From positions 184,000 to 247,999 of the forward strand of contig NC_049988.1 in the NCBI RefSeq assembly GCF_000003815.2: a stretch of DNA of 64,000 nucleotides, in the 5' to 3' direction. Source of the stretch: Branchiostoma floridae (taxonomy: Eukaryota; Chordata; Leptocardii; Amphioxiformes; Branchiostomatidae). Below the pieces are notes generated by a model. That model searched no databases. It had not been told where the DNA came from and worked only from the letters and a program-made list of their open reading frames with translations. Each line of letters opens with the position of its first letter. Position 1 is the stretch's first letter. The position numbers were made by a program, and so were the translations under genes. Shown here piece by piece: positions 10,561-23,206 of the stretch.

Positions 10561-11019
10561 ACTGCAGCGGGCCGAATGTGTGTGTTCGTGTGTTTGCCGA
10601 CAGCGGACTCGCATTTTCCTCACTGTAAGTCAGCCGAGTGGCAAGTATGTGTGCCTTTCTCAAGTAGGTCACTTTTCTCTATTTTATATCTGCATTAGAT
10701 TACAGAATGAAGGCAACTTATTTGTGGCCAAAGTTTTTTTCTTCGCACGCTCGCATCGGTTGTTGGGCTACTAGGGGATGTCCTTCATATAATCAAATTA
10801 ACAGAGAGATCAGAATCATCTTTATTGAGCCTTAGACATACAAAGACAAGTTGAAAGATTAAAATACCTAGGTCAACCCTTTTTCTGGACTTACGACGTT
10901 CAGAGGGCGCAAGGTAAGACATATTAAAAAGAACAACCGTGTGTCTTATCAAGGGAAAAATACTCCATTTAAGTAGGACTGTTTTGCAAGTACGTAGTAC
11001 AGATTTATACGTATAAAAA

Positions 11020-11960
11020 ATGCAACATTGCTCGATGAAAACATGGCTGCAGACTGCTTGAAAAACTCTTCAGTTTTATGAAATTGTAATATTAGATATA
11101 AAAGACTAAATCCATGTTTGGTCGTCTTAAAAATGACATTCAGTGATAAAACTCTCCTTCAACAAGACCACTGGCGGTTAAACTTGTATCTAATCCGAAA
11201 ACTGGCCTTCAATAATAGAAAACGGTATTACATTACAAAAAAAGCTAGTTTACCAGCAGAAAACTATAAAATGATAAAACAAGTATAAAATCAGAAGACA
11301 GATATACATTTAAAAATGTTATTCACTCAGAAAATGATCTACAATCAGAAAACTGATCAAGAGTCATAAAATTGCTGTACAGCAAAAAGAACTGGACTAA
11401 GATGAGAAAACGGTATGAAATCAGAAAACTGATATTGAGTCATAAAACTTGTTCTGTACCGCAAAATGAACTGGAATACGATGGGAAAACTGTATGAAAT
11501 CAGAAAACTGGTATTTTTTAGAAAGCTCTTACACAACCAGAAAAGTAATGTATTATTACAAAACTAGTAAGAATTTAAAAATCTATACATTCTGAAATCA
11601 GAAAACTAGTTTTTAATCAAAGGAACGCATATTAAATCAGAAAACTCTTTACTCTTTAAAAAACTTGTATACAATACAAATATTCGTATTCAATCAGAAA
11701 AGTAGTACTCAATGAGAAAACTGGTATACATACACGTCAATAAAACTGAATATAAATCACAAAGCTTGTTTAAATCACTTGTATGAAATAAATAAAACAG
11801 AAAATTGGTACTTACAAATCTAGTAAACAATGAAATGATATACATTAAAAATGCAGCTTTGCAACTGTGATTAAACTAATGATATATGAAACTAGGAAAT
11901 TGATCATGATATACAAATAAAACTGAAATCTCTATTAGTAAAAAATGGAAAAAAAGTAAC
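11020..11960. repeat. AT-rich region of degenerate short repeats
   Basis: The word ATCAGAAAACTG and variants (AGAAAACGGTAT, ATAAAACTTGT) recur every 20-50 bases across about 900 bases, far more often than expected. The spacing is irregular, suggesting an old, decayed tandem array. No ORF or splice pattern is visible. Confidence 0.55.
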
Positions 11961-12279
11961 AGCATTGCAGTAGAATTAGTTTTTACTGCGTTAGTTTCTT
12001 ACTCAACAGTTAAACAAATGGCAGTATGGAGAAACAGAAACATTATCATAATGGTGATTTGTTCCGTTCTAGAAATACTAGGTCAGCTTTTTACGGCTAG
12101 CTTTCCTGTGGATGGTATGAGAACCATTATGTGCCTGTGACCTATGGACGTCCTATAAATAGAAGGGATAGCAGAGATTACATGTAAACATATGAGTTTT
12201 GGCATGTTTTGTGGCGAAAGCTGTCTGGTAAATACACAGACAGTGTCATGTTTACTAGACAGAAGGGTTTAAGGCTTAC

Positions 12280-15200
12280 TTACGTACTTGCACGCTTACT
12301 AGAAGTGCCTGGAACAGCCTGGCATATGAAGCCAATCCGATTGTTGCATGACAAGTCATTCCACATGTCTTTTTCGGAATAATAAATGCAATCTTCATTT
12401 CCAAAAAAGTTGTTTGGCTCTCCTGGGGTCCAGAGGTTGTACGTCCCAAGTGCAGAGCCATCCACCCACTCAAAGCTTCCCTCTTTGCGCCGATCGTGCA
12501 GGCCGAACCAGAATTCCTCGTTGTCGCTCACGGACTTGTACAAGGAGATCAGAAAGTCGTTGGTATGAGGGTCCCGGGGCATGGCGAGTGTGCCGCCGTC
12601 TTCACGGCAGGTCGCAGCCGCATCGTTGAAGGTATGACGTATGCTGTAGACCATATAGCAGACTCCACGGGACATCGAGTAACCTTCGGGACAAGATGCT
12701 TGGAAAACAGCAACAGTAGGGAGATACATGGGTGATATAAACACTCGGAAACACTCGGAATTCCATCAAAAGCTAATCATCACAATTAATTTACTTAAAC
12801 ATTAATTTATACGGGCATAAAAAGTAAATGATTTGAGTCAGTATGTTACATTATAATGTACATTATCGATGAAGGATGTAAGACAATGATTAGTGTCAGA
12901 TTTAAATTTTCCATTTATACAAAAAAAATTAGGAAATATTGAAAATGTACATTATACCATTTGTGTGATTTCAGATTACTAGTGCAACAGATTTTCATTT
13001 CTTATCCCATTCTAATGATACAGTTCGACACGGTTAGCACACCTAACAATGGAAACCAACTTACCTGGTGACTTACTCAAGTCGCGAAGACGCTGCTCCA
13101 AGGCGGCGGTACGGTTGCGCTCCTTATCCAGGTCACGCTTCAAGGTGTCAACAGTGGCGAACAGTTGGCCTATGTCGTCTTGGTAACGCTTCAAGGCGTC
13201 GACAGTAGTGGACAGTTCAGAAATCTCCTACAAACGAATAAACATATTTTACATACTTCAGAATACCAAAGTAAGACAAAAAGTTGAATAAGAGTTCGGA
13301 CACCACATATCTAATAAAATATTTTGATTAACACAACTGCATAATCTATGCCTGGTTAGGTACACCTTTAACAATCCAATCATTTACGCCATGTACTTAT
13401 GACTCTTAAACATAAATTATGCACATTAGGGACGTATTTCCATTATTGGTATTTTCGAATCCTGCACCTATGACAAACTACATTTATGTAACAAATATTT
13501 GAGTCCTATAATGGAAAACACTGTATGTATGTATATATATGGACAGAGAGATGTTACCACATATGTTTTAACATATGATTGGAGCCCGCTGCGGTAAAAT
13601 GACAGTCTAGCTTTGCAACCCAGTCAAACTAAATGTTTTGCATGCAAGACTGATCAAAATCACCACAATTCGATGATTTATGTTCATTGTGAAATTTACA
13701 GATTGAACTTGAATTACATATAGTTTGAACATGTAACTTTGAAAGAAAGCTAAGTATATCATTGGGATATGGCCTGTCTGGTAGGTATAAAAAGCTAACC
13801 CCCTGTCAATAAATAGCCAGTCTAATACAAGTACTGTGCACTGAAAACTTGAAAAAGAATATGTGTTTACCTCTTTATTGATAAACGTCAGAGGGGTGAG
13901 TCCCACGGCGACAAGGCTCAGCAGAATGGCAATGCCGGCGGCGATGCAGCTGCGGTGGGAGCGGATGAGGCTACAGAGAGAACCGCGGCCGCATACGCAT
14001 GCTCCACCTTTATACACGCGATCTGTTAAGAGTCATTGCACGAGAAAACCAGGCAAAACCAGGCAGAGGCCGGAAGATGGGGGTCGGCCAAATCGACTCA
14101 AACTTTTTATGTGTGATAGGTATGTGGAACTATGAACAGCCATATAGTTAAAACCCTCCAGCTATTTTTCGTTATGGCGTTCTGGGACCCCCCTCAGGGA
14201 CCCTCTAAAATCCATCAATTTATGCCTGAAAATTACTGAAATTTCGATGGCTATTTTGAAAAATCTGATTAAGGTACGAACAAAAATCTTGCATTTTTTT
14301 AAAGCATAGGTTCTAAAGTGTTACAGACCAAAAGTTAAGAGGGTGTGCTAGGGGGTTACCTGAACCATTGAAAGCAGTAAATTTTAGTCATTTTTAAGGC
14401 GCAATAAAATCTATGCGCAGCGGGTCTGGTGAATGGTTTTAATGTTGATAGAGAGAGGAACATCTACTTATTCAAAAACAATCGTCGTCTAATTGGGCCA
14501 TACATAACGCGAGCCGTGAGAGGGGGGTCTTTATGGGGATTTTTCGGGTTTTGGTCTTTAGTAAATCGGGTGATTATATTACTCTATGGGGGGTAAGTCA
14601 TGGCGAATGTTTGCGAAGTTGTTTGTGAACCATGCATAATTGTCAAAATATCATGATTGATTGGCAATATTAATTTGGGCTCCATATGGGGGATTTGGGG
14701 ATACTATAAAAGGCATTTTGCTGATTTTATACATTTTACTGTTGCTTTCTAATGTTATTAAACTGGTATCTGTTCCTAAATTACTTTGTACATACCAGCT
14801 ATGTTGTGCACAATGAGAAGGCTCTACATGGGGGTTACCAGGACGCCACAAATGTGATACCATTTAATAGAAAGGGCACATGGATGCGGATCTACCTCAT
14901 ACATATTGAGAATCATAGAAGAAGACCACAACAAAGGTCAAGATTGATGCTTTTGGGGATAGATACGTGTACATTATACTTTTTTCATCAATACGGGTGC
15001 ACTATAGGTACTGCTATAGACAAACAGCATTACATCAGTGGTTTGTTAATATACCTGACTATTTATTCACCACTATAAGGTCATGCTGATTTGTGGAACT
15101 GATGTGAGTATACGAAAACAGAAATGACCGGAAAAAATTGCCTTTATCATGTCAATATTCAATAAGGCTATTTAAATGATGACTACATGTACATTTTACT

Positions 15201-18200
15201 TTTTTTATCAATTACGGTATACCATAGCGCACAGTTTAGGTTACAAAGTGCTGTACATTAATTGCAATTCATTCATTACCATAAGGACAAACCAAAAACA
15301 AAATCTATCTCAAAACATTTACATATCGAACCCCTTTAGTATCAAGTAAACTGTCGAGACGCAAATTCAAACGCAAAGGACAGTTTACTTTTGTTTAAGT
15401 GGTGATATAGCACTTTTGTCAAAATTACGCTATGAAAGAATAAATTAACTGTAACAAATTACAAAAATTACAGCCAAGCAGATTACAATATTGTACAAGC
15501 CTTTCAGCAGCACAGAGACAGCATGAAAGCACAGAATTTGTGGCCACTAACATGGAGTCAATAAACTAAATTTACATGGATAGAAGAGGAAGGCGAGTGG
15601 CAGGCACTGCAAACACACTATATACTAGCATTGACTACATTCATCTTTTCATGTATAAAGATGTAAACTTGAGTGAACTGGCAATAACCAGCGGCCTTGA
15701 ATCATTAAAGCTGAAGTAACTAAAACTTGTGTCAGACCATTTTCATCTGCTCGTTATAGGCTACATGACACTTCCTTTCATACAGGTATTGGAAACTATC
15801 CTAGGCACATGCACATACATGTGCCAATTGCTTTTTCATAGTTTTTTTACCAAAAATGTAAAAAAAAAGGCTTTCAAGAGATTTTGTACCCAATTGCAAT
15901 ATGTCTAGTGTTAGGTCCGACCAGAGTCTGTTAGCAATTACAGCTAAATGTTTAATCAGATTTTTAAAAATCTAATGTAGTTCTATGTAAAGGACTTTTT
16001 AGCTTGTGGTGTGCACATCAATTACAAGCTTTTTTCATTGTCAGAAAAAACGTTTAGATTTAAACCATACAGTAATTCATACAATGCAGCTACAAAATGA
16101 GCAAATATATGCCGTAGATTGCAAACACATCGGCAAACGTAAATGTGGACTAGTTACTTACAATGCCAACGTCAATTCCAAGGTCAAATGAGAAGATGTG
16201 AAAGAATGAAAATCAAGAATCTGTTGTTTGGTATATCATACTCTGTGTGTATTGTCATTTGTTCAGCTTTCTTGACCACACCACCTCACCATAATGGATG
16301 CAAATTTTTTCGGCCATTTTTTTTATTAGCCTACTCGCATCAGTTCCCTAATCAGCATGACCTTATAGTGGTGAATGTCAGGCATATTAACAAACCACTG
16401 ATGTAATGCTGTTCGTCTATAGCAGTACCTATAGTGCACCCGTATTGATGAAAAAAGTATAATGTACACGTATCTATCCCCAAAAGCATCAATCTTGACC
16501 TTTGTTGTGGTCTTGTTCTAGCTTTTGTTTAATATGCATGAAGTATATCCGCATCCATGTGCCCTTTCTATCAAATGGTATCACATTTGTGGAGTCCTGG
16601 TAACCCCCATGTAGAGCCTTCTCATTGTGCACAACATAGCTGGTATGTACAAGTAATTTAGGAACAGATACCAGTTTAATAACATTAGAAAGCAACAGTA
16701 AAAATGTATAAAATCAGCAAAATGCCTTTTATAGTATCCCCAAATCCCCCAAATTTATATTGCCAATCAATCATGATATTTTGACAATTATGTATAGTTC
16801 ACAAACAACTTCGCAAACATTCGCCATGACTTACCCCCCATAGAGTAATATAATCACCCGATTTACTAAAGACCAAAACCCGAAAAATCCCCATAAAGAC
16901 CCCCCTCTCACGGCTCGCGTTATGTATGGCCCAATTAGACGACGATTGTTTTTGAATAAGTAGATGTTCCTCTCTCTATCAACATTAAAACCATTCACCA
17001 GACCCGCTGCGCATAGATTTTATTGCGCCTTAAAAATGACTAAAATTTACAGTGACAAAAATTCTGCTTTCAATGGTTCAGGTAACCCCCTAGCACACCC
17101 TCTTAACTTTAATGCATCTTCTTCAACTTTTGGTCTGTAACACTTTAGAACCTATGCTTTAAAAAAATTCAAAACTTTTTTTTCGTACCTTAATCAGATT
17201 TTTCAGAATAGCCATCGAAATTTCAGTAATTTTCAGGCATAAATTGTTGGATTTTAGAGGGTCCCTGAGGGGGGTCCCAGAACGCCATAACGAAAAATAG
17301 CTGGAGGGTTTTAACTATATGGCTGTTCATAGTTCCACATACCTATCACACATAAAAAGTTTGAGTCGATTTGGCCGACCCCCATCTTCCGGCCTCTGCC
17401 TGGTTTTCTCGTGCAATGACTCTTAAACAAGAAATTTTTTTTTTTTTAAACTGGCAACGCAGCTTGAAATAATTGTGAGAATGAAATGGTAGGAGAAGGT
17501 ATTGAATGACTAGACACATAAGGAAAATGTCACGATTTTCCCTATCAACATCTGCTCGGAGAGTAAGCCCCCCATCTGAACTTAAGGTGTGCTGCTATGG
17601 CAACGTCAGAATTTATTCTTCCTTCTCTTTTGCTGCAAGAATATTAATAGCCATAGTATTATATTATATAGTAAACACACAAAAAAACAAGTCAGGAATA
17701 ACATACAGTGAAAAAGTACATAAAAGTAAACTATAAATTAACTGTCTAAATTAGTGACAGTGCCGAATAGTAGAGGGCCAAGATCAACATCACAGTAGAT
17801 ACAGGTAAATTAAGTCTTGCCGACATTGCTTCTTTTTAAATAAATACTGAATGACATTGTTAAGCATCTTATTTGACGTATTCGTACCAAACATATTTAT
17901 GTATACGAAATAGTCTGCCAGATGAGAAAAATATGATTTTGTTTGATGTTTACTTTCAACTTTTGCCTGTTTGTTGTACTTTGATAATGAAATATGACAT
18001 GAATTGATTGCTTTGGAAGTAAGATTCATCTGCATGGCAATCAAGTATTATGGCGACTGGTATAAGTACAAGCAGTCTCGTCGTAGATTCTCGCACGGTT
18101 TAACTGCCGTACACTTTTCAATCAGTGCGTGGCAAAACAAATTGCCTACAAGGATTTTAGACAGCAGCTTCCGTAACAAGATAAATGAAGTTTGTAACTA

Positions 18201-19749
18201 CACGAATATCTCAGTCAATCAGTTTCTGGTCACACGACAGTCGTTAAAAGTAAAGTAAAATTTATTGCAAATTCTTGCCCTTGGGCTTTTTGCAGGTAAC
18301 ATAAGAGATCGATATTCAAACAGTGTAAAAGAAAATCAAGTGTCTACTCTAGTCTAAAGCTAGTAAAAGCTAACTCTAGATCCTGGGTTATTGGGTTTGA
18401 CTCCTTTTTCGAAGACAGTGGAAGATGAAAGATCCCACCTTTTCCATTATGTAGTTATATAAAGAGCAGTTTAACATAAAATGTATTTCATACAGGAATG
18501 AGTGAGATTTTATAAATGTAACAAGACTCAAACGAGACAGGACGGCAGCAAAGCACAGACAAGACAGGAAAAAGTCTAAAGTATAAAGACAGGAGCAGGA
18601 CAAACATTGCAAAATTGCAAAATTCACCTGCTCTGGAGACGTATGAAGAGTTCGGTACAATCGCAGCTGCGTCAGCAACGTTTTGCCAATCAGGCTGCGG
18701 CTGCTGCATGGGTGTACTTATGTTGCCTGGAGAAAAGGGACAAAGTTAACCACATCCCTAATACAGAAGAAAGCATAAAACCGAGAGCAGAACAAGACGC
18801 CAAGAGCGGATTTTAAAATGTTCACCTGCTCTAGCGGCGTACATAGGGTTAGGTACCCTCGCAGCGGCGTCCGCACGTGCCTGCCAATCAGTCTGCGGCT
18901 GCTGTATGGGCGTGATGCCTGGAAAAAAATTACAAAATTAAGATGGCGCCGACGATTTTCTGGTAACACCAGTCGCTTAAAGATTTTATTGAAACAAAAT
19001 ACAACTATGGATCTATGGAACTATGGCTGGTTTTATTAGCCAAACAAAGCCGACCTGCTAAAAATTGACACTCTTTCCTTGTTATTGTAGACTAACCGAA
19101 AAAGATATGGGACTGGAGTTTTTCTGTCATGAATTAATACAATGATGACTAATGATGAAGTCGTAGTAAAAGTGGCGACTAGTCATGAAACTAAAGGCTT
19201 TGGTGGGAATATTATTTTGAGAGGAAGAAATTACAGCGCTTATTGTGTGATATTACAACGTCTCATTGCAGTTTTAAAAATATGCTCCATCTTGAGCTGC
19301 CATGCGTACCTACTCTTCACGTGCAAAGGTTTACAGACCTGAAATAACATTTACGGTTTTGCTTGATGCGTTCACAAATACTTCAACATCCTAAATGGTA
19401 GATGCCATCATCTTTGAACCAACTTTAAACCCCAATGGAGGGGTTTTCACTTGATCAAATGGCACAGAACTGGTATTGCTGAATGCTCGTGTCCTCACGG
19501 GGATATAGTTTTCTTCATAAAACGCATCTTCCACGTTCCATGCCTTGGCGTAGTGCTATGTAAACAATATGACAAGAAAAAACGCTCTACACCAAGGAAG
19601 GCACTGGTCAATCTTATATCTTATATTTATCAATACATAGACTTTACAAAAACAAACTTCATTGCCCACCGACATGTGAGGATAAATGATATCTAAAAAC
19701 AAAACTTGCCCGTGTCATCCGTTTCGGACTCCTGTTGTTCTCCAGGCAT
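12280..19749 (-). CDS. Type II membrane C-type lectin receptor (six exons, 321 aa)
   Basis: Exons, in coding order: 19749-19710, 18918-18826, 18726-18628, 14022-13871, 13227-13065, 12698-12280 (966 nt; all phases agree). The N-terminal tail is cytosolic, with two homologous 31- and 33-residue segments from a duplicated exon (PNPMY, then PNSSY). A transmembrane helix (AAGIAILLSLVAVGL) follows a Cys-rich juxtamembrane patch, then a coiled-coil stalk (KRDLDKERNRTAALEQRLRD) and a C-terminal C-type lectin domain. The CTLD has six cysteines, WFGLHDRR, the calcium/mannose-type EPN motif (GEPNNFFGNEDC) and WND (DMWNDLSC). EPN plus WND predicts calcium-dependent mannose-type sugar binding, as in the asialoglycoprotein-receptor/CD209-like arrangement. 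PNPMY fits an NPxY internalisation signal. Intron 1 has a GC donor. Intron 3 (4.6 kb) carries a 3.4-kb foldback element ending 3 bases before the exon-4 acceptor. No poly(A) signal was identified. Confidence 0.9.
14030..17422. mobile_element. 3.4-kb foldback transposon flanked by TTAA
   Basis: Two arms of about 1.1 kb, roughly 14030-15140 and 16290-17422, are inverted copies with small differences. They start with GAGTCATTGCACGAGAAAAC. The loop of about 1.1 kb has no recognisable transposase. TTAA stands at both edges (14026-14029 and 17423-17426), the target duplication typical of piggyBac and Kolobok superfamilies. It is a non-autonomous foldback within intron 3 of the lectin gene. The left end abuts the exon-4 splice acceptor. 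Confidence 0.85.
18256..18520 (-). mobile_element. 5'-truncated LINE tail
   Basis: Shares the 3' block CAAATTCTTGCCCTTGGGCT, AGGTAACAT and GACTCCTTTTTCGAAGACAG with copies at 45147-45360 and 57365-57843. The minus strand reads EIHFMLNCSLYN, a piece of the zinc-binding C-terminal tail seen more fully in the 57.7-kb copy. It lies in intron 3 of the lectin gene, in sense orientation. Confidence 0.7.
18628..18918 (-). repeat. Tandem exon duplication in the lectin tail
   Basis: Exon 2 (18918-18826) and exon 3 (18726-18628) are both symmetric 1-1 exons. They encode related peptides sharing QQPQxDWQ, ADAAA, VPN, Y and RA. Both end in GAGCAG|GTGAA. The bases after both donors also resemble each other, so the duplication included intron sequence. 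The intervening intron is 99 bases. Confidence 0.85.
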
Positions 19750-20313
19750 GGTGCGACTTGTCCGGATAATGCACAGCGAAAAATAAGCGGGCTACGTCGA
19801 CTGGGTCCGCAACACAATGTAAAACATAGTCTTCTCTGAACAAATTACAATTCAAAGATGAAAGAAATTCATAGGTAAAAAACAAAGCAGATTTTCCCCA
19901 GACAAATAGAATACACACGTAACTGTTTTCTTTCTTTTATATGCAAACACCATCATCATATTTGATTGACGTTTTTAAACATGTAGCGAAATCAACATTA
20001 AAAGACATTTATTTCTTGATCTTTTTTGGTAAGCAATCAGACTAATGCATTTACTTACATATACCCAAAAGAGAAAGAAATATTAATTCTATTATTGTAT
20101 AGTCGGTTACAACTGCCAGCTTTACACAAATCAGAAGGTGAGGGTCGACGTGGAGACTTTGAAACATTGTTAAACTTTTTGGGGCAAACTCGTAGAAATG
20201 CGATTCGACGCATGTATCAGTGCATAGATAAGCTATCATACTATTCATTTTATTCCGTTACACTTTGATATAATAATATCATATTGATAAGTGCAAAATA
20301 CCATAGTTTACGT
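19750..20313. other. Upstream region of the lectin gene
   Basis: The 5' leader and promoter should lie here on the minus strand. No TATA box or initiator could be assigned, and no other gene is visible. Confidence 0.35.
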
Positions 20314-20525
20314 TACTGTAAATGCATTTAAGTTCGCGGGGATTTAATTTCGCGGTAGCGGGCAAAAGGACTTTTGGCCGTGGTTTTAAGTTCGCAGTAG
20401 CGCCATGCATTGTAGTCTCTTACTGCCATTGAAAAATGTTCGCGGTGGTTTTAAATTCGCGGTGAAGTGGCAACCGCGAAAACCGCGAACATTAAACCAC
20501 CGCGAAAATTTTTGCATTTACAGTA
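20314..20525. mobile_element. Palindromic MITE with TACTGTAAATGCA ends
   Basis: Terminal inverted repeats TACTGTAAATGCA and TGCATTTACAGTA bound 212 bases. Internal GTTCGCGG/CCGCGAAC words make most of the element self-complementary. No ORF. TA at the edges is compatible with a TA target. Confidence 0.85.
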
Positions 20526-21538
20526 TGTTTTTTATCCAATCCTAACAACATGAAAATGCCAGTAGTTGTTATCTCATAATCTGTGCAAGTTTTATAAGTT
20601 TTATTGAAATATTAGCTAGAAACATAGAGCTAATGCAAGAAATAGCCGGTGGGGTCTCGTGAGTCTCGCCTATTGCGCCATGCGTTCTCACGGAAATTTC
20701 TGGAAGGTCGATGACCGGAGAGAGCCCACGCCTAGCATGAGCGATATGTAGGGGGGGGGGGGGGGCATTTATTACAGGTTTGCGATAATAATGTTTTTGT
20801 TGTTGGCGTCCATGGGCGCCGCCATGTTGTCTCAAGGGACTGGTGCATTATTGCATTATAGAAAAGGGTGTGGTTATCTTTATGTCGTAACGATGTGGAG
20901 AAATACCGCTATGACATCCAGAATCGTTTCGAAATGTAACGTGGGATGGGAGGCGGTCGTAATTTTGCCTTTCGAAAATAAATAAAAAGTTCTTTTCAAC
21001 ATACCACAATCCAGTATAATTTTAACAGCACAACCAACCGAAGTGAAAGGCCAATTTTTTGTCGAAAGCACTTTTTTTTGTTTCGGCCAGACAGGGGCAA
21101 TTTGCCACTGCACTCAAGCTTTAGTAATTTATCTTAATAGTGCCACATACAGAATACAGAAAGAAGGTAAAGGTAGTATTTTACCTCTGGAAACAGAGTT
21201 TTAAAGAAACTGTTATTCCTGGTAATTTAGAAGCACCAAGCACATTAGCACACAAGACAAACACCATGATTACTTCACGTAGGTTTGCGTCCCACGAACT
21301 CAAATCTACTGCTTCGAGTTGAGTCAAGTGGAAGAATCAAACCTTCAGGCGCTTGACTCAACTAAAACGTGGACTATTTTTAACACGAATATGAGAAGTA
21401 GGTTGGTTACTCAAAATAAAGGGACACAAGAAAAACATGGCTCATCATACAAAAGACGGCATCTTTCTTACTATAAGGCAGGGACATATGACTTCAGACG
21501 GCACGTTTTGATTTTTTAAGGACGAGAATAAATGAGAA
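20526..21538. other. Intergenic DNA
   Basis: No gene recognised. A run of 14 G lies at about 20752-20765. Confidence 0.4.
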
Positions 21539-21690
21539 TCACACAGTCAACTGCACCCCTAGGCCCTGTAGACACGCTACCTTTAACCTCAGGTTGTCGG
21601 CTGCTCTGTCATTATGCAGCTTGAGTGATGGTTCATGGCGGAGGTCAACGATAAATCTGTCATCTTCAGAGGAGATCCTCGATCCAGGTG
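21539..21690 (-). other. Coding-like island of unknown origin
   Basis: The minus strand has a GC-richer open stretch of about 50 codons with balanced composition (SRISSEDDRFIVDLRHEPS, then DNLRLKVACLQGLGVQ) ending in TGA, within AT-rich DNA. No acceptor or partner exon could be set with confidence. It may be a terminal exon, a processed pseudogene piece or part of a retroelement. The family was not recognised. Confidence 0.25.
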
Positions 21691-21699
21691 TTGCAATTA

Positions 21700-22604
21700 T
21701 CTATGACGTAGAGACTTGAGACTTTGAGACTTTATTGGAAAATCTAAGATATAATTTAATAATTGGCAGCCATTTTGAATATCATGTTAGATGGGGGCTT
21801 AAAGGGACTTTGGTTGCCCTGATTTAGATTATATCTCAAAAAGCTGAAATAGCAGCCAGTGAGTATAATAGGTGTGTCTGCGCAAACATAAATTGTTTGC
21901 AAGCGTATTTATTGAGGCGGAAGACTTCCTTGAGGCAGCTCGGGCAAGCGCATACCGCAGCACACACCTCACACAGGCTACGTGAACGTTTATCTGTCTA
22001 GGTGGCCACCAGAGACTCTCTTCACTCACTGTGCCTCATTTGGATATTCCTAACAGTTCTGAATTACTTTGACAGCGATCGAGAGCAGTTTGAAGAATTG
22101 TGGCCGTGCAAATACAATCATGGTATGTTGACGTATGGCATTGTATATTTTCACTGTCGCTGCTCGCGGTTTGGTTTGATAGCTTGAGCACTCTTTTTAA
22201 CTGTGATATTGTTGAAGATTCGAAATACATATAACGCTTGTTGATCTTTATCCACGGGGTAATCTATATTCGTTGTTTCTAAAGACAGCGTGATTAGGAA
22301 TGCCGACGAAAGGCAGCTTCAAACCGCAGTTTTCAAAAACATATTTTGCATACTAGTGAAAATGTTTAGATTTGAAACTACATTCCGCCCACTTGACACC
22401 TCTAAACAACTATTTTTTTCTAAAATAAGAATAACAGATATATGTTATCCCATGGAAAAAGGTGAATTAACGTTATAACGTATACTCTCGAGTTCATCTT
22501 AAGGCTATGTTGGCAATTTATGAAGTGATACCAATTTATCGATCCCGTCGTTTTTCCAACTTACTGAGTATTTTACATACCACTTATGCTGTGTGTTTAC
22601 TTAT
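21700..22604. other. Intergenic DNA with a weak dispersed repeat
   Basis: The stretch 22360-22405 (ACATTCCGCCCACTTGACACC) resembles 24760-24800 in the VWA gene's first intron, so a short decayed repeat is likely. No gene seen. Confidence 0.35.
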
Positions 22605-22609
22605 ATTAT

Positions 22610-23201
22610 ACCCCTGTCACATTGTCGACTAAGTTCGGGCGTACTTCGCGATTTCTGGAATGTCGGCCGGTTTTAAGATCGACAGAGGGTCGCGCGTATT
22701 TTTCGCGTGAAAACCGTCCCTGTCACATTGAGCGATCAATGGGGACATGTTGAAATCTGGGCCCCCCGAAACACGATTTTCTGCATTTTGAGGGGTAAAC
22801 TTTGCTAAATCTAGTAAAATTTCTGTCCGAGAAAAATATTTTTGACCATCTGAAAGGTCATTTTCTGCATTTGAGGGACACCCTACGGCCATTTTTTCCA
22901 TGGCCCTCCTCCCAGGCCAAAAACTTTTTCAATGGCGCTCCCCCGGGTAAATATCATCAAGTCCGACCCCTGTCACATTTGGGGCGAAAATCGATCGGAC
23001 GACGATTCTGCGGCAATCGCCCGAGTCTCGCTTTTAATGATAATAACTTAATTGCACAACAGTTGTACAAGGTACAAAGTATGGCTTATATGTGACAGGG
23101 ATGGTTTTCGGGTGAAAAATACGCGCAACCCTCTGTCGATCTTAAATATGGCCGATCTTTCATCGATACGCCCGAATGATCGTGGATAATGTGACAGGGG
23201 T
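22610..23201. mobile_element. MITE with ACCCCTGTCACATT termini
   Basis: Inverted ends ACCCCTGTCACATT / AATGTGACAGGGGT are flanked by the 5-base duplication ATTAT (22605-22609 and 23202-23206). The outer 120 bases pair well (GATCGACAGAGGG and CCCTCTGTCGATC). A second internal pair of CTGTCACATT words lies inside. No transposase. Confidence 0.85.
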
Positions 23202-23206
23202 ATTAT

